In this document: piece after piece, positions 1-10,399 of the stretch
Numbering within the stretch: position 1 is the first letter of the stretch
Layout: the number at the start of each line of letters is the position of its first letter
Origin: Heterohyrax brucei
Lineage: Eukaryota; Chordata; Mammalia; Hyracoidea; Procaviidae
Length of the DNA stretch: 64,000 bases
Reading direction: 5' to 3'
NCBI GenBank assembly: GCA_028571685.1
Contig: CM053148.1
Span: 87,380,001-87,444,000, forward strand
Program-made: the position numbers and the translations under genes
The notes under the pieces: generated by a model
Told to the model about the DNA's origin: nothing
What the model saw: only the letters and a program-made list of their open reading frames with translations
Databases searched by the model: none

Positions 1-355
1 GGTTTACAGACTGCTGTGAACTGCCAAAAGGATGAACACATCAGTTTTAGAAGAAGAACAGCTGTCACACCCCTCAGGAGGAAGAAGAGTGAGACTTAGA
101 CTCTTTTACTTTAGGCACCAAATAGGATAGACCAGTCACTAGGCAAGGACAGAAAGGACATCATATTTGGTAAAGAAGAAGTTTATGAAAATGAATGAAA
201 CTTTCAATGAGATGGAGTGACACAGTCGTCAGAACCATGGATTCAAATGCACCAACAATCATAAAGATGGTGCAGGCAGCGGCCATCCTTCTTCCTGTTA
301 CACTTACGGATGGCTCAGATCAGAGCCAACTCCATAGCAGTTATCAAGAGCAACC
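1..355 (+). mobile_element. RTE-clade LINE, 3' end, decayed, cut by window start
   Basis: The sequence aligns by eye with the 3' end of the better-preserved RTE at 21430-22376: the 'aactgccaaaag' block, the 'aaggacatcat...ggtaaag' block, the 'gacacagt' block and the 'gatggtgcaggca' block occur in the same order. Stops and frameshifts are frequent, so it is a dead copy. Its upstream part lies outside the window. Confidence 0.8.
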
Positions 356-371
356 AAAAGAAGCCTTTATC

Positions 372-2330
372 TAACTAGAGCAGAATACATTCTCCTGAAG
401 TTCACGTGAAACAATCAACATGACAGATCACAATTCAGGCCACAAACAAACCACAAAATTTTTAAAACAATGCAAATCAAAGTGTAGTCTTAGGTTATCT
501 GGAAATCAAAAACAGTAAAATAGTTGGAGAACTCCAAAATATTTGAAGATTAGACAACAGGTGGCAAATAATACATAGCTAAATAAGACAGCTCAGGATA
601 AATTTTAAAATAATTTAAACTAATTGAAAATGTAATTTATCTAAATTCATAGGCTGCAGTGAGAGCAGTGGTTAGAAGCTTATAGTATGAATGCATATAT
701 TAGAACAGAAGAAAGCTCTAAAGTCAATAACCTAAATGTACTTCTTAAAAATAAAGAAAAACAACTGAAGTCTAACATAAGCAAGTAATAAACACTGTGA
801 CAGAGTCAAGGCAACTGAAAACAAGAAAAAATAGAGTAAAATCAGTGAAATAAACAACTGGTTCTTTGAAAACATCAGTGATGTGGTTAAACTTTAGGCA
901 GGCTAGCGAAGCAAAAAAGAGAGAGAAAATCCAGATTAACTACCAATATCAGAAATGAACAATTGCTCATCACTACCAATCCAATGGATATTAAAAATTA
1001 CAATAACTGTTTTAAACAATTCCATGTCCACGGTTTAGATAACTTAGATGACACAAACTGCTTTTATACTTGAAAGACATAAAGCTACCAAAATTAAGAT
1101 GTGGAGAAATTGTTAGCCTGAGTAGTATTATAGGATTTGAGTCAATAATTAATATTCTTACAAAAAATGAAAGCACAAAGTCTAGAATATTTCACTGGAT
1201 AATTTGATCAATATTACATGAAGGATTTTGTATGTTTTCCACAATTTCTGTCAGGAAATAGAATCTGAAGGTGTATTTCCCAGCTAATTCTCTAAGATCA
1301 GAATTACCAAAACACCAAAATAGATAAATAAGAGAAAATAAAACTAAAGACTAGTACCTTTAATGAACCTAGAAGCAAAAATCCACAATAAAATATTAGC
1401 AAAGAAAAATATATTAAATATATTAGCAAAAATAAATATGTAATTAATGCATCAGAACCAGTTGTCTCGGAACTCAAGATATTTACAAATAACTATAATA
1501 ATGTGTCTCTTATTGATAACATATTAAGACAGTTAGAAAGATGGCACAGGTTTAATTGGATGGCTTCTTGACCCTGTAGTAAATGGAGGTCAGCCAGTAA
1601 CTTATTGTAAGAAAAGCAAGTAACATAGGATACATCTAGGTATTATTTTTGTTTGCAGATGACTTGATCTTCATTAAAGAAATCCTATAGTTTACATGAA
1701 AAAACTACTAGCAAAGTTTCGAAGTACATAGTCAGTGTACCCAAACAAATTATGGTCTAAACTAGAAAAGAATCAACTAGAGACTGAAAAAATGTGTAGC
1801 CAACAGAGCCAACATTATACATAAGGAAAATTTAAATGTGTGATATAGAAGAACAACATACTCCGGAAAAAAACTGCAAAGAAAATTGAAAACTTAAATC
1901 AATGGAAGAATGTAATATGTTCATAAATAATAATAAAACCAATTCCATGGAGTCAGGTCCAACTCATGGCTACCCTAGAGGTCAGAGTAGAACTGCCCCA
2001 TAGAGTTTCAAAGGAGTGCCTGGAGGATTTGAACTACCAACTTTTTGGTTAGTAGAGGTAGCATGTAACCCACCATGACACCAGGGTTTTGTGTTCATAA
2101 ATTAGAATGCTTAATACTGATAAAGTTTCCTTTTAACACAGTTTGACCTGTGGTGTTAACACAATCCCAAACAATCTCATCAGTCTTAATTTGTTTTTTT
2201 CAGAAATATACATGCTAATTCTAAAATGTACATGAATAATAACAAAAATAAAATTAGTAAAATCTAAAACCTCTGACTAAAAGGCAGAGGAAAAATTTGG
2301 AGGACTGAAACTACCTTATTGCTGGGACAT
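372..2330 (+). mobile_element. L1 LINE fragment, ORF2 region, interrupted by an AfroSINE
   Basis: The stretch follows the order of L1 ORF2 from the endonuclease/RT linker into the RT domain and beyond. Marker phrases are 'gagcagaatacattctc' near 381, 'tggttctttgaaaacatca' near 860, 'aaaatccacaataaaatatta' near 1378 and 'gcagatgacttgatcttc' near 1657. The last is the degenerate counterpart of the RT catalytic 'ADD' box. L1 sequence resumes after the SINE ('gttcataaattagaatgcttaatactg'), so the SINE is younger. There are many indels and stops; no ORF survives. Confidence 0.75.
1929..2091 (-). mobile_element. AfroSINE inserted in L1, perfect 11-bp TSD
   Basis: This is an antisense SINE: 'gtagaactgccccatagagtt', 'gatttgaactacca' (box B complement) and 'ccagggtttt' at the 5' end. 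It is flanked by TSD tgttcataaat at 1918-1928 and 2092-2102, and the host L1 is continuous across the site. Confidence 0.92.
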
Positions 2331-2599
2331 TTTGCTATTTTTCCTCTGATTTAGGCTGGAGATTTTTAAGGTCTGCCTGTTTAGCTCTCTTTTACTTTCT
2401 AGTGAATAGATGGGCATTGTTTTCTTACTTGACCCAAATCTTCTGGACAGTAGCCGTGTGAGCTGCAGTGATTTCTATGTAAATATGAATGCTTCTTTAT
2501 ACGTTGATTTGTCTCTGTTGTTTTCTCAAGTTTAAGTTTTTATATATTTAAGTAATCCATAAAATAATTTAGCAAATCTTTTCTCTCAGGAAACATCTG

Positions 2600-2760
2600 T
2601 GTCTATTGCCTTGTGTTGCTTTTTGACCCATGGTTGACTCTGTGTGAGCAGAGTCAGTCTGCTCCAGAGTGTTTTCAAGGCTGGGACATTTGGAGACAGA
2701 TTGTCCTGAGGCACCTCTAGGTGGCTTGGAATCAACCACCAACATTTTGGCTAATAGTTG
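2600..2760 (-). mobile_element. AfroSINE-related SINE, degraded long variant
   Basis: Antisense copy of the longer SINE variant, which carries an extra 'ggctgggacattt...cagattg...ggcacctctaggtgg' middle block. It ends in a box-B-like 'ggaatcaaccaccaac' and 'ttttggcta'. It is strongly diverged and its boundaries are approximate. Confidence 0.55.
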
Positions 2761-2807
2761 AGAATTTAGCTATTTGTTACACTCAAGGACTCCTTACCAA
2801 TATCTAC

Positions 2808-2915
2808 CACTGCCATTCATTTGATTCCAACTCATAGCAATCCCATAAGTCAGAGTAGAACCATCCACAGGGTTTCTAAGGCTGTGACATTTCAGTAGCA
2901 GACTGGCAAATCTTC
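2808..2915 (-). mobile_element. AfroSINE long variant, partial
   Basis: Antisense tail 'actgccattcatttgattccaac', then 'gtcagagtagaacc' and 'ggtttctaaggctgtgacattt' as in the long variant. The box A/B part is missing; the next element, an RTE, starts about 15 bp downstream. Confidence 0.65.
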
Positions 2916-2929
2916 TGAAGAGTGACTAA

Positions 2930-3575
2930 TGTTGTTGTTAGGCGCCATAGAGTTGGTTTCAACTCATAGCAACTCTATGCACAACATAACGAAATACTGC
3001 TGGGTCCTGCACCGTACCCTCAATCGTTTTTGTGTTTAAGCCCATTGTTGCAGCCACTATGTCAATCCGTCTCATCAAGGGTCTTCCTCTTTTTTGTGAC
3101 CCTCCACCCTACAAAGCATGAAGTCCTTCTCCAGGGTCTGATCCCTCGTGACAACAGGTCCAAAGTACATAAGAAGCAGTCTTGCTATCTTTGCTTCTAA
3201 GGAGCTCTCAGGCTGTATTTGTTCCAGATCAGATCTGTTTGTCCTTTGGCAATCCATGGTACATTCAACATTCTTCTCCCACACCACGATTCAAAGACAT
3301 CAACTCTTCTCTGTCGTCTTTGTTCATTGTCCAGCTTTCGAATGCATATGATACGACTGAGAATACCATGGCTTGGGTCAGGCGCACCTTAGTCTTCAAG
3401 GTGACATTTTTGCTTTTCAACACTTTAAAGAGGTTCTTTACAGCAGATATTCCAAGTGCAATGCCACTTTTGGTTTCTCGACTGCTGCTTCCATAGGTGT
3501 AACCTAGTAAAATTAAATCCTTGACAACCTCAAAGTCTTTTTTCCATTTATTGGTATCTAAATATGCATAAGTCG
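2930..3575 (-). mobile_element. RTE-clade LINE, 3' end, antisense
   Basis: It begins with the antisense RTE terminal (gttgttgtta) repeat and 'ggcgccatagagttgg', then runs colinearly with the reverse complement of the RTE at 21430-22376: 'aagtccttctccaggg', 'ttcattgtccagctttc', 'ccatggcttgggtcaggcgc', 'ctgctgcttccat'. It tails off with 'aaattaaatccttgacaacct'. No intact reading frame remains. Confidence 0.85.
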
Positions 3576-3984
3576 GTTACTCATCTCTAATACCCTAAGT
3601 GATCTAGGCAAAAGAAGTAAACTCAATGTGATTTAAAGGAGGAATTAAAATAAATAACTTCAATAATGGTAGAAAGATTTTTCTGTACTGCACTAATTTT
3701 TAGAAAACTCAATGTCTATATTCTGCATCTCCTCCAAACAATGAAAGATACACAAATCCACTTCTCAGTCATTTTGTCTTCTCACTTATCATCAGTCCTT
3801 AAATATGTGATGCACTCTAGCATCTTTGTCTTTAACACTAACCCCGAGAAATGGAGATTGTATTTTTTCTGTAATTTCTTTATGCACCAGGAAGAATTAA
3901 CCTGTTAAAATAGATCCATTCTTCTCCTTACATGAGGTTTCTATTCTTCCACACCTAATTTCTGTTGTGTTATTATAGGCACTG
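3576..3984. other. Unassigned AT-rich sequence
   Basis: No repeat or coding pattern is recognised between the RTE piece and the next SINE. The 80-residue open stretch at 3666-3908 has no recognisable domain and looks like chance. Confidence 0.5.
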
Positions 3985-4139
3985 GAAACCCTGATGGCAT
4001 AGTGATGAAGTGCTATAGCTGCTAAGCAAGACCTCAGTAGTTCGAATCCATCACGCACTCCTTGGAAACTCTATGGACAGTTCTGCTCTGACCTATAGGG
4101 TCACTATGTGTCAGAAGTTACTCAACAACAAACAACAGC
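3985..4139 (+). mobile_element. AfroSINE
   Basis: The copy has the 'gaaaccctgatggcat' head, a degenerate box A ('agtgatgaagtgctat'), box B 'gttcgaatccatc', the 'tccttggaaactctatgg' body and an '(aacaac)' end. The flanks match at 11 of 13 bases (attataggcactg 3972-3984; attatggacactg 4140-4152). Confidence 0.9.
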
Positions 4140-4152
4140 ATTATGGACACTG

Positions 4153-5845
4153 ACAAGGATGCTTTTTATATTGAAGGGTTTTCAGGAAGCCAAGATTCTG
4201 AATACTCTTTAGAGGAATGAAATAAGAAAAAATTAGTAATCACATGAATATATCTGTACATATGTACGAACCTACGCATACACTTGTGAAATAAAGAGAT
4301 GTAATTGAAAGTGGATATTATTTATTCAAATAAAAATATTTGAAGCACACTATTTGTAAGTGTGAAACTTTCTTATGATCATGTTACCAGGAAAATAGCT
4401 TCTAATATGTCTATATCACAGTTAGGTCATATAAAGAACGTTTTATGGGGAAGAAAATTATTCACTTTTACATTACATAAAAATAAAGAACTGACCAAAA
4501 AAAAAAAGATCATCAGATTCTTGACTGACAGCTGATCAATCACTAGGGTCTTCCCAGAAAAAGTCTTGTATCGCACTAAGATTTACAAGAAAATTGTTCA
4601 AAAATTTTATAAGGAGGACTGTCTTCTTCCCAGATGGTGGTTATGGATCATGAAAAATCATTTTGTGTTCACTGAGCTTGAGGAAGTTTGTTTATGTGTT
4701 TAAGTCACTGTGTCATGAGCTCTAGAGTGCCACAGTCAGGGATCCAGGGGAAATTAATATTCAAAAAGAGAATGCGCATCAAAAGAAGAAATAGAAATAT
4801 GGGAAAAAAAACAGTGAAAAAGCCAACAGGGCAGGTGAACAGCTCTGGGGCACCTGGAAACACCTGATTGGCAGAAGTAGAGGTGATGGGCAGCCACACT
4901 GCTGTGTGGTCCCCTGATAGGACACCACAACCACAGCACCCCTGACCCAGAAGCAAGATTTCCAAGCTCTGTAAAAATTCTACTGAAAACACTGGAAGCA
5001 TTCTGTGAGAATTTGTTTTCTCAATCTTAGTTTTTTTTTAAAAAAAAAAAATCTAAGAAAAGAGCTACAGTTCCTCTCATTTCATGGTTCAGATGGACAG
5101 ACAGAACAGCAAACTGAACCTAAGTAATCCTCAAAATGTCAATGGTGAAGAAAATGACCACCAACTTTGTCATTTTACTCTCCAGAAACAATTTCCATGG
5201 AACCGAAAGTCACTGTACATCTGAAGACCAATAATTTATCATAGCTGAAAACGTTCTCAAGTCTCAAAGATGAATAAATGGAAAATATATCTTTAAAATG
5301 AAGTGAAGAAAAAAAAGTAAAAGCAACTTGTTATATGTAACAAAGTCAGAAAACTCAGGAGGCAAGATGTCGATTTTTTCTGAGTGGTTACAATAGCACA
5401 AAACAATTTTCTAAGTGCCTGATGATTTGGCTAAAGCTGTTGGAATGACTGCTGTGTGAGCTATCAAAAATGAAGACGTAGGACACATGGCCAGGTTTTT
5501 CCATCATGATCACAAAACACAAACAACACATGGTTTGCCTCATAGTAAACGAATATGCTTCCCCAGAAAAGGGAGGCTGTTACGCCCTCTACCTTGAGGA
5601 TGTATAGAATATTTTCTATTTAATTAGTGAAAACACTAAAAGTAAATGTTTCATATGAGAAAAAGTAGTCTAAAGGCAAAGGAGTTTAGTTCTGAATCCT
5701 TAATTCCTAGACCAAACCCTTTACCATCAAACCAGTTCCAAATCATATCAGCCTTTTCTTGTTTATAAATAATTTTTTATTATTTCTTTATTACAGCAGA
5801 TAAATAACATTCTAACATCTATCAATTGTCTATGGCAAACCCTCA
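4153..5845. other. Unassigned sequence with an A-tract and a T/A snapback
   Basis: No repeat family is recognised. 'aataaagaactgacc' followed by an A run ending near 4509 resembles a polyadenylated retrocopy end, but nothing upstream is recognisable. A self-complementary stretch, cttag-T(9) then A(12)-tctaag, lies at about 5029-5057. The minus-strand open stretch at 4705-5001 (98 residues, hydrophobic C-terminal half) has no known motif and no supporting context. Confidence 0.45.
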
Positions 5846-5847
5846 AA

Positions 5848-6064
5848 CACACCCAATCCTAGTAGCCAACAGAGTTATTTTCTTCTGTAGCTCATCGTAT
5901 CAACCTTACAGGGTAGAGTGAAACTGACCCATAGGGTTTCCAAGGTGATAAATTTTAGGGAAGTAGGCTGCCACATCTTTTTTCCACTGAGTGACTGGTG
6001 GGTTTGAACCTACAACATTTTGGTTGGCAGCTGAGTGCTTAACCACGGTGTCACCTGGGCTCTT
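5848..6064 (-). mobile_element. AfroSINE long variant
   Basis: Antisense: degraded tail, 'cccatagggtttccaaggtg' followed by the long-variant insert 'gaagtaggctgccacatctt', then 'gggtttgaacctac' (box B) and 'gctgagtgcttaaccac' (box A), ending 'cacctgggctc'. Confidence 0.85.
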
Positions 6065-6083
6065 TTATCGTAGACATTTGATA

Positions 6084-6616
6084 CATGATGTCTGACAATT
6101 AAATCTGTGAACTTAATTGTTCTAAGTGCTACATACCTCACTGCAGAATATCACTAGGGGCACCTTTGAAGTACTCCTATTGGGAAGCTATGCCCTGAAA
6201 CCAGCACCTAGCCCACCCTTCAAAGCAATTTTGGAACTCTTTCTGGGACAGCACAGTGGCAAGTTTGGGAACTTAAGTGTGTAGCTGTCTGTGAGGGGGA
6301 TTTGACCCAGTAAACAAACAACTGCACGGGAGCCATCTTCTCTGCCCACCTTATGTGGCCTCCAGTGGTTTTTTTCTTTACCTGAAGATAAAGGAAATAT
6401 TGAAGGGAAGACACTTTGGTGACATTCAGGACATCAAACTCTGACAGCTGTTCCAGAAAAAGAGTTCCAAAATTGCTTTGAAGGGTGGACTAGGTACTGG
6501 CACTGGGGCATGGCTTCCCAAGGGGCGTTCTTCAAAGGTGGCCCTAGTGATATTCAGCAGTGAGGGAAGCAACACTTTTACTAGGATGAGTTTACAAACT
6601 TAATTGCAAGTCCTTG
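6084..6616 (+). mobile_element. Foldback mariner derivative, copy 1
   Basis: A 533-bp element with a TA at each flank (6082-6083, 6617-6618). Its first and last ~150 bp are inverted repeats of each other: left 'gtctgacaattaaatctgtg', right reverse complement 'cttgcaattaagtttgtaaa'. The match continues through 'tcactgc(a/t)gaatatcactag' to 'caaagcaattttggaactct'. The right arm carries the end of a mariner-type transposase: 'ccagaaaaagagttccaaaa' reads PEKEFQN and continues CFEGW. Upstream, 'cctgaagataaaggaaata' is the PKIKE region. With no intact transposase it would have depended on one supplied in trans. The centre is colinear with 31471-32029. Confidence 0.85.
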
Positions 6617-7505
6617 TACATTTGTTTAACAAATGAGCCTGTCTTGGGTAGCTCATCCAAGGTCATAGCTATTAGGGAGGGACATATTTTACAGTTTCAG
6701 CGACAGCTCTTCTTAAAAAGTATCCTTGCCTTTGTTCTGGGAAAATATATCCTACTCAGTGTTTTGTTTTGTTTTTTTTTTCCTTACTCTTCTAGAAATA
6801 AGAGTCTGAACATATTGTCCACACACATTCAAGTGGTCTCCTCACTTACAGTTTACCCTCTGTCAGATTACCTAGTATGCAAGCTAAGCACAGGCTTACT
6901 GATGCTTACCTACTAATCTGCAGTGAATCATTTTATAGTTTTTTCTTTTCTTTTTTTTAAAAAGCACATCAAATATTCTACTTTCCTGCACGGCTGACAT
7001 CTGTCTCTCTGCTAACCTCACAGCAGCTTCCTTGAGCACCAAAGCCTTTTTTCAAACTTACAGTCCCTGTCAGGGATCGATTCCACAGTAAGCGGGGTAA
7101 GCATGGGCTTACTTACCAGTGTATAGCGAACATTTTTGTGTGTTTGTCACCACGTTGAAGGTACTTTTGAGGCTGAGCTGATTGCTCATAACTGGCCCAA
7201 TCCTCTCTTCAGTCAACATGATGGGCTGCCTTTGGTGATCTTGTACTCCTTAGGTTTTTAGTTGCCGTAGTCATGCTGATGGCTTTCAGCTACACTTTTC
7301 TCAAGATCGTTGTTATGCATTTCACTAACTAATGTGGAAAAACCAGGGAGGTTAGAATGGAGAAGAAAAAAACTGAAGTTTGAAAAATTAGTTCTGAGAT
7401 TATTGAAATGATCCAGTTGAAACATGACAAGAAATTCAACTGAGACAGTGCCAGTTGGCATGGGGACAGATGACGTGATTTGTGATTTGTAATATACTAG
7501 CAGTG
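6617..7505. other. Unassigned sequence with a repeated 'taagca...ggcttact' motif
   Basis: Two related ~60-bp stretches lie about 210 bp apart (near 6848-6915 and 7058-7125). They share 'acttacag', 'ctgtcag', 'taagca', 'ggcttact' and 'ttacc'. Nothing else is recognised. Confidence 0.5.
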
Positions 7506-7507
7506 AT

Positions 7508-7672
7508 ACGGAAACCCTGGTGGCATAATGGTTAGGCATGACATCTGCTAACCAAAAGGCTGGCAGTCTGAATCCACCAGGAGCTCCTCAAAATCTGTAT
7601 GGAACAGTTCTACCCTGTCCTATAGGGTCACTGTAAGTCAGAATTGACTCAACAGCTGTAGGTTTGGTTATT
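7508..7672 (+). mobile_element. AfroSINE
   Basis: Full-length copy: 'ggaaaccctggtggcata', box A 'atggttaggcatgac', 'ctgctaaccaaaaggctggc', box B 'gtctgaatccacc', 'cctatagggtcactgtaagt' and the 'caacagctgtaggtttgg' tail. Box B has T where most copies have TTC. Confidence 0.92.
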
Positions 7673-8189
7673 TGGGTAGCATTAATACATGACTAAGTGA
7701 CTGGGTGTGACATAGCTTTGTGGATAAGAAGTAGCATAAAGACATTTCCCAGAAGGTAGGGATTAATCAGATGATAGCTTTCTCATTTCTTCATCAATTC
7801 TGAAAACAGCAGCCCACAGGCAGTTGCTCTCTCTTACACTAGACACTTGGGGCTAAGTCAGGTCTTCAAGTTAATAGGATACCGTTTTAGGTTCGTTAAT
7901 TCGCTGAAATAACACAAGGAAGACATTATACTTATGAATGCCTGTTTTACTACAGTGAAAGGATATATGAGAATCATGTAAAGAAGAGACGCATGGGCAA
8001 GAACTGGAAAGATTCCTAATGCAGAGACGCCCTGTCTCGGGGAGGGTATGTCCCCACCCTTTACTGACCGGGAAGAACTCTAAGCCTTTATATTCTGGAA
8101 TAATATGGGCCAGTCCTGCAGGGTAGGCTAAGTCATGCATCCTGATAATAGCTGATACAGACCTGCCAGGTGAATGTCTCGCAGTCTGG
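7673..8189. other. Unassigned sequence
   Basis: No repeat family is recognised. The 89-residue minus-strand open stretch at 7871-8140 shows no domain and no splice context that I can identify. Confidence 0.45.
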
Positions 8190-8322
8190 CCAGCCCTAAC
8201 TCACCAGTGACCCCAAAGGACAAACTAGAACTCTCCCTTGGAGTTTCCAAGGAGCACCTGGTGGATTCAAACTGCTGACCCTTTTGGTTAGCAGCTGTGG
8301 CTCTTAACCTCTAGGCCAGAAG
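8190..8322 (-). mobile_element. AfroSINE, tail degraded
   Basis: Antisense: 'cagtgaccccaaaggacaaa', 'ggagtttccaaggagcacct', 'gtggattcaaactgctgacc' (box B) and 'cttttggttagcagctgtgg'. It sits in a block that recurs about 0.96 kb downstream with a similarly placed SINE (see findings). Confidence 0.85.
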
Positions 8323-8440
8323 AGTTTCTAATATGCATATAGGACAGTAAAAAGATAAAATAGACCACCTCTCCTAAACAAATTGTGATTCTATTGTGAA
8401 GTAACTGCATGGCAGAATTTAAAATATATTAAGTGTGACC
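8323..8440. repeat. Locally repeated block, unit 1
   Basis: Shares 'gacagtaaaa..ataaaatagacca', 'aaattgtgattct', 'tgtgaagtaa' and 'tttaaaata' in order with 9293-9452. Unit 2 has an extra ~45 bp in the middle. Either a local duplication or two copies of an unnamed interspersed repeat. Confidence 0.7.
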
Positions 8441-9127
8441 AGGCAGTTCTAGAATGAGACACTCCAGTTAATCCAGGTATTATTTTTCTGAGCCAACGAT
8501 AATGGCTACAATAATCAGGGTAAAACTAGGTATCTTACCCTACACAAATAAAAAAATAAAATAAAAAATAAAAGTAAAGGATGTTTTTATGTATTAAGGT
8601 CTCAGCTTGAATGACTTGCTCTCCAACTTGTGATGACATTAAAAATGACATAAGGTACATATTTACTAATGATCATAATAGCAATAAACTAATATAATTA
8701 CACAAAAACCATTTTTCACAACCAGTGCCAAGCCAAGCCAAGTGCCGTCGAGTCGTGGCAACTGCACTTAATGACTGAGGAACATGTATGTAATATAATA
8801 TAGATGTTGTTTAAAATACTGACATTTTAAGCTTTGTAAAAATTACGTGGCTTACATGTGGTCATTACCTAGACTATGAAGACAATCTGTTTTTGCAAAT
8901 CATTTCAATCATAAACTATATGTTAAAAAAAATAAGATTTTCATAGTCCCTGTGCCAATACATCTGGTGTTATTTTGTCTAAATCTGCAGGTTTTGTAAG
9001 AGTCAATACACATTTCTGTTTGGATCACACCTCAAGATATTTCACAATGGCTGTGCTATTTACATAACTTAGGAAGATAATGTTAAAGAAGAGGAAAAAA
9101 TTGAAACAATACAGCATCCTCTTTAAT
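8441..9127. other. Unassigned sequence with an isolated AfroSINE-tail motif
   Basis: Mostly AT-rich and unrecognised. At about 8735-8765 an isolated antisense SINE tail occurs ('gccaagtgccgtcgagtcg') with no SINE body attached. Confidence 0.5.
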
Positions 9128-9292
9128 ATGCATAGAGTCCCACTGCAGTGGAGTCCATTGTGACTCACAGCGACCCTGTAGGGCAAAGTACAACTGCCTC
9201 ATAGGATTTCCAAGGAGAGCCAGGTAGATCAAACTGTTGATGTTTTCAGCTAGCAGTCTTAGCTCTTAACCACTATATCAGCAGGGTTTCCA
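9128..9292 (-). mobile_element. AfroSINE, degraded
   Basis: Antisense: 'cactgcagtggagtccattg', 'cagcgaccctgtagggcaaa', 'ggatttccaaggagagcca', 'gatcaaactgttga' (box B, decayed) and 'gctcttaaccactat' (box A). It is placed relative to unit 2 as the SINE at 8190 is to unit 1. Confidence 0.85.
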
Positions 9293-9452
9293 ACACGCTT
9301 ATATGACAGTAAAAGCATAAAATAGACCATCTCACCTGAACATATTTATGTATTGTGTATAATATAAGGTTTAGAATTATGAACAAATTATGATTCTGCT
9401 GTGAGGTAATTTCCCAGCAGCACTTTAAAATACATCAAGGAGTTAATAAATT
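9293..9452. repeat. Locally repeated block, unit 2
   Basis: Partner of 8323-8440: 'gacagtaaaagcataaaata', 'gaacaaattatgattctgct', 'gtgaggtaa' and 'ctttaaaatac' keep the same order. The stretch between 'cacctgaaca' and 'aattatgattc' is longer here. Confidence 0.7.
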
Positions 9453-10026
9453 TGAATAGATTAATTAAAATAATACAACACTCAGTTACTTCAAACGAGC
9501 TCATTATATTTTTCACTAATTTTTTACCATACAATTACGATATTGCAAATTATAATGTTATTATCTGAATGTGGTTCTAGTTAATTACACAGGAGTCAGG
9601 GTTTTATGAATGTTTACAACCTTAAATTGTAAAAGATGATGCATTTTAGAGTGAAGTAAATATACTCATGTGTTTTCCACTTTAATAAAATACTTAACTA
9701 AGTCTTCATTTGATAACTTTTTTCTACTTGGTCTCCAACTCTAAAAAAGTAATGATTTCCATACCTCATCCATATTGTGCAAAATCAATGTAACTGGTTC
9801 ACTCAACAAATCCATCCAAAGAGTATGTACTGGTTGTTTCATTTTCCAACACTGTATCAGGCAATATGGTGATCCAAAATAATGAAAACTTTCAGAAAGT
9901 CTGTGGCTTCTACTGGAAACAGACAATCTAAGACCTGACTGTAGCAATTATATTGGTAAATGTATTGAGTATTGCAAGAAAAGTATAGGTCTTGGTGAAG
10001 TAAAATTTAATGTATATGAATGATAA
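9453..10026. other. Unassigned AT-rich sequence
   Basis: No repeat or coding pattern recognised. Confidence 0.45.
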
Positions 10027-10194
10027 AACACCAAACCAAACCAACTGCGATCAAGTCAATTTCCAACTCATAGTGACCCTACAGCACAGAGTAGAGCTGA
10101 CCTATAGAGTTTCCAAGGAGTATCTGGTAGATATGAAGTCTTGAACTTGTTGTTAGTAACCGTTGTGCTTAGCTACTATGCCACAAGGGTTTCT
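10027..10194 (-). mobile_element. AfroSINE
   Basis: Antisense full-length copy starting 'caccaaaccaaaccaactgc'. The middle reads 'catagtgaccctacagcaca' and the 5' end 'gctactatgccacaagggtt'. Box B is disrupted ('gatatgaagtcttgaactt'). Confidence 0.9.
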
Positions 10195-10230
10195 ATATGA
10201 GTAGAATTTATCTCAAGAAAAGGGACTTAC

Positions 10231-10399
10231 ACCAAAAAGCAAACCCACTGACATTCAGTCAATTCTGCCTCATAGAAGATGTTACAGTATAAGATGGAGA
10301 ACTGCCCCATAGAGTTTCCAAGCAGCACCTGGAAGACCTGAACTGCCAAACTTTTGGCTAGCAGACATAGCACTTAAGCGTTACTCCAAAAGGGTTTCT
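10231..10399 (-). mobile_element. AfroSINE, second of a same-strand pair
   Basis: Antisense: 'agcaaacccactgacattca', 'gaactgccccatagagtttc', 'gacctgaactgcca' (box B) and 'cttttggctagcagacatag'. It lies 36 bp beyond the previous SINE in the same orientation. Confidence 0.9.

Noticed and set aside
4705-5001. 98-residue minus-strand frame with a hydrophobic stretch
   Set aside because: It looked like a possible membrane protein end, but there is no upstream exon, no homology I recognise and no codon bias.
7508-7672. tRNA gene candidates from box A/B motifs in this and other SINEs
   Set aside because: The boxes sit in AfroSINE copies with SINE bodies and tails; none folds into a full tRNA cloverleaf by eye.
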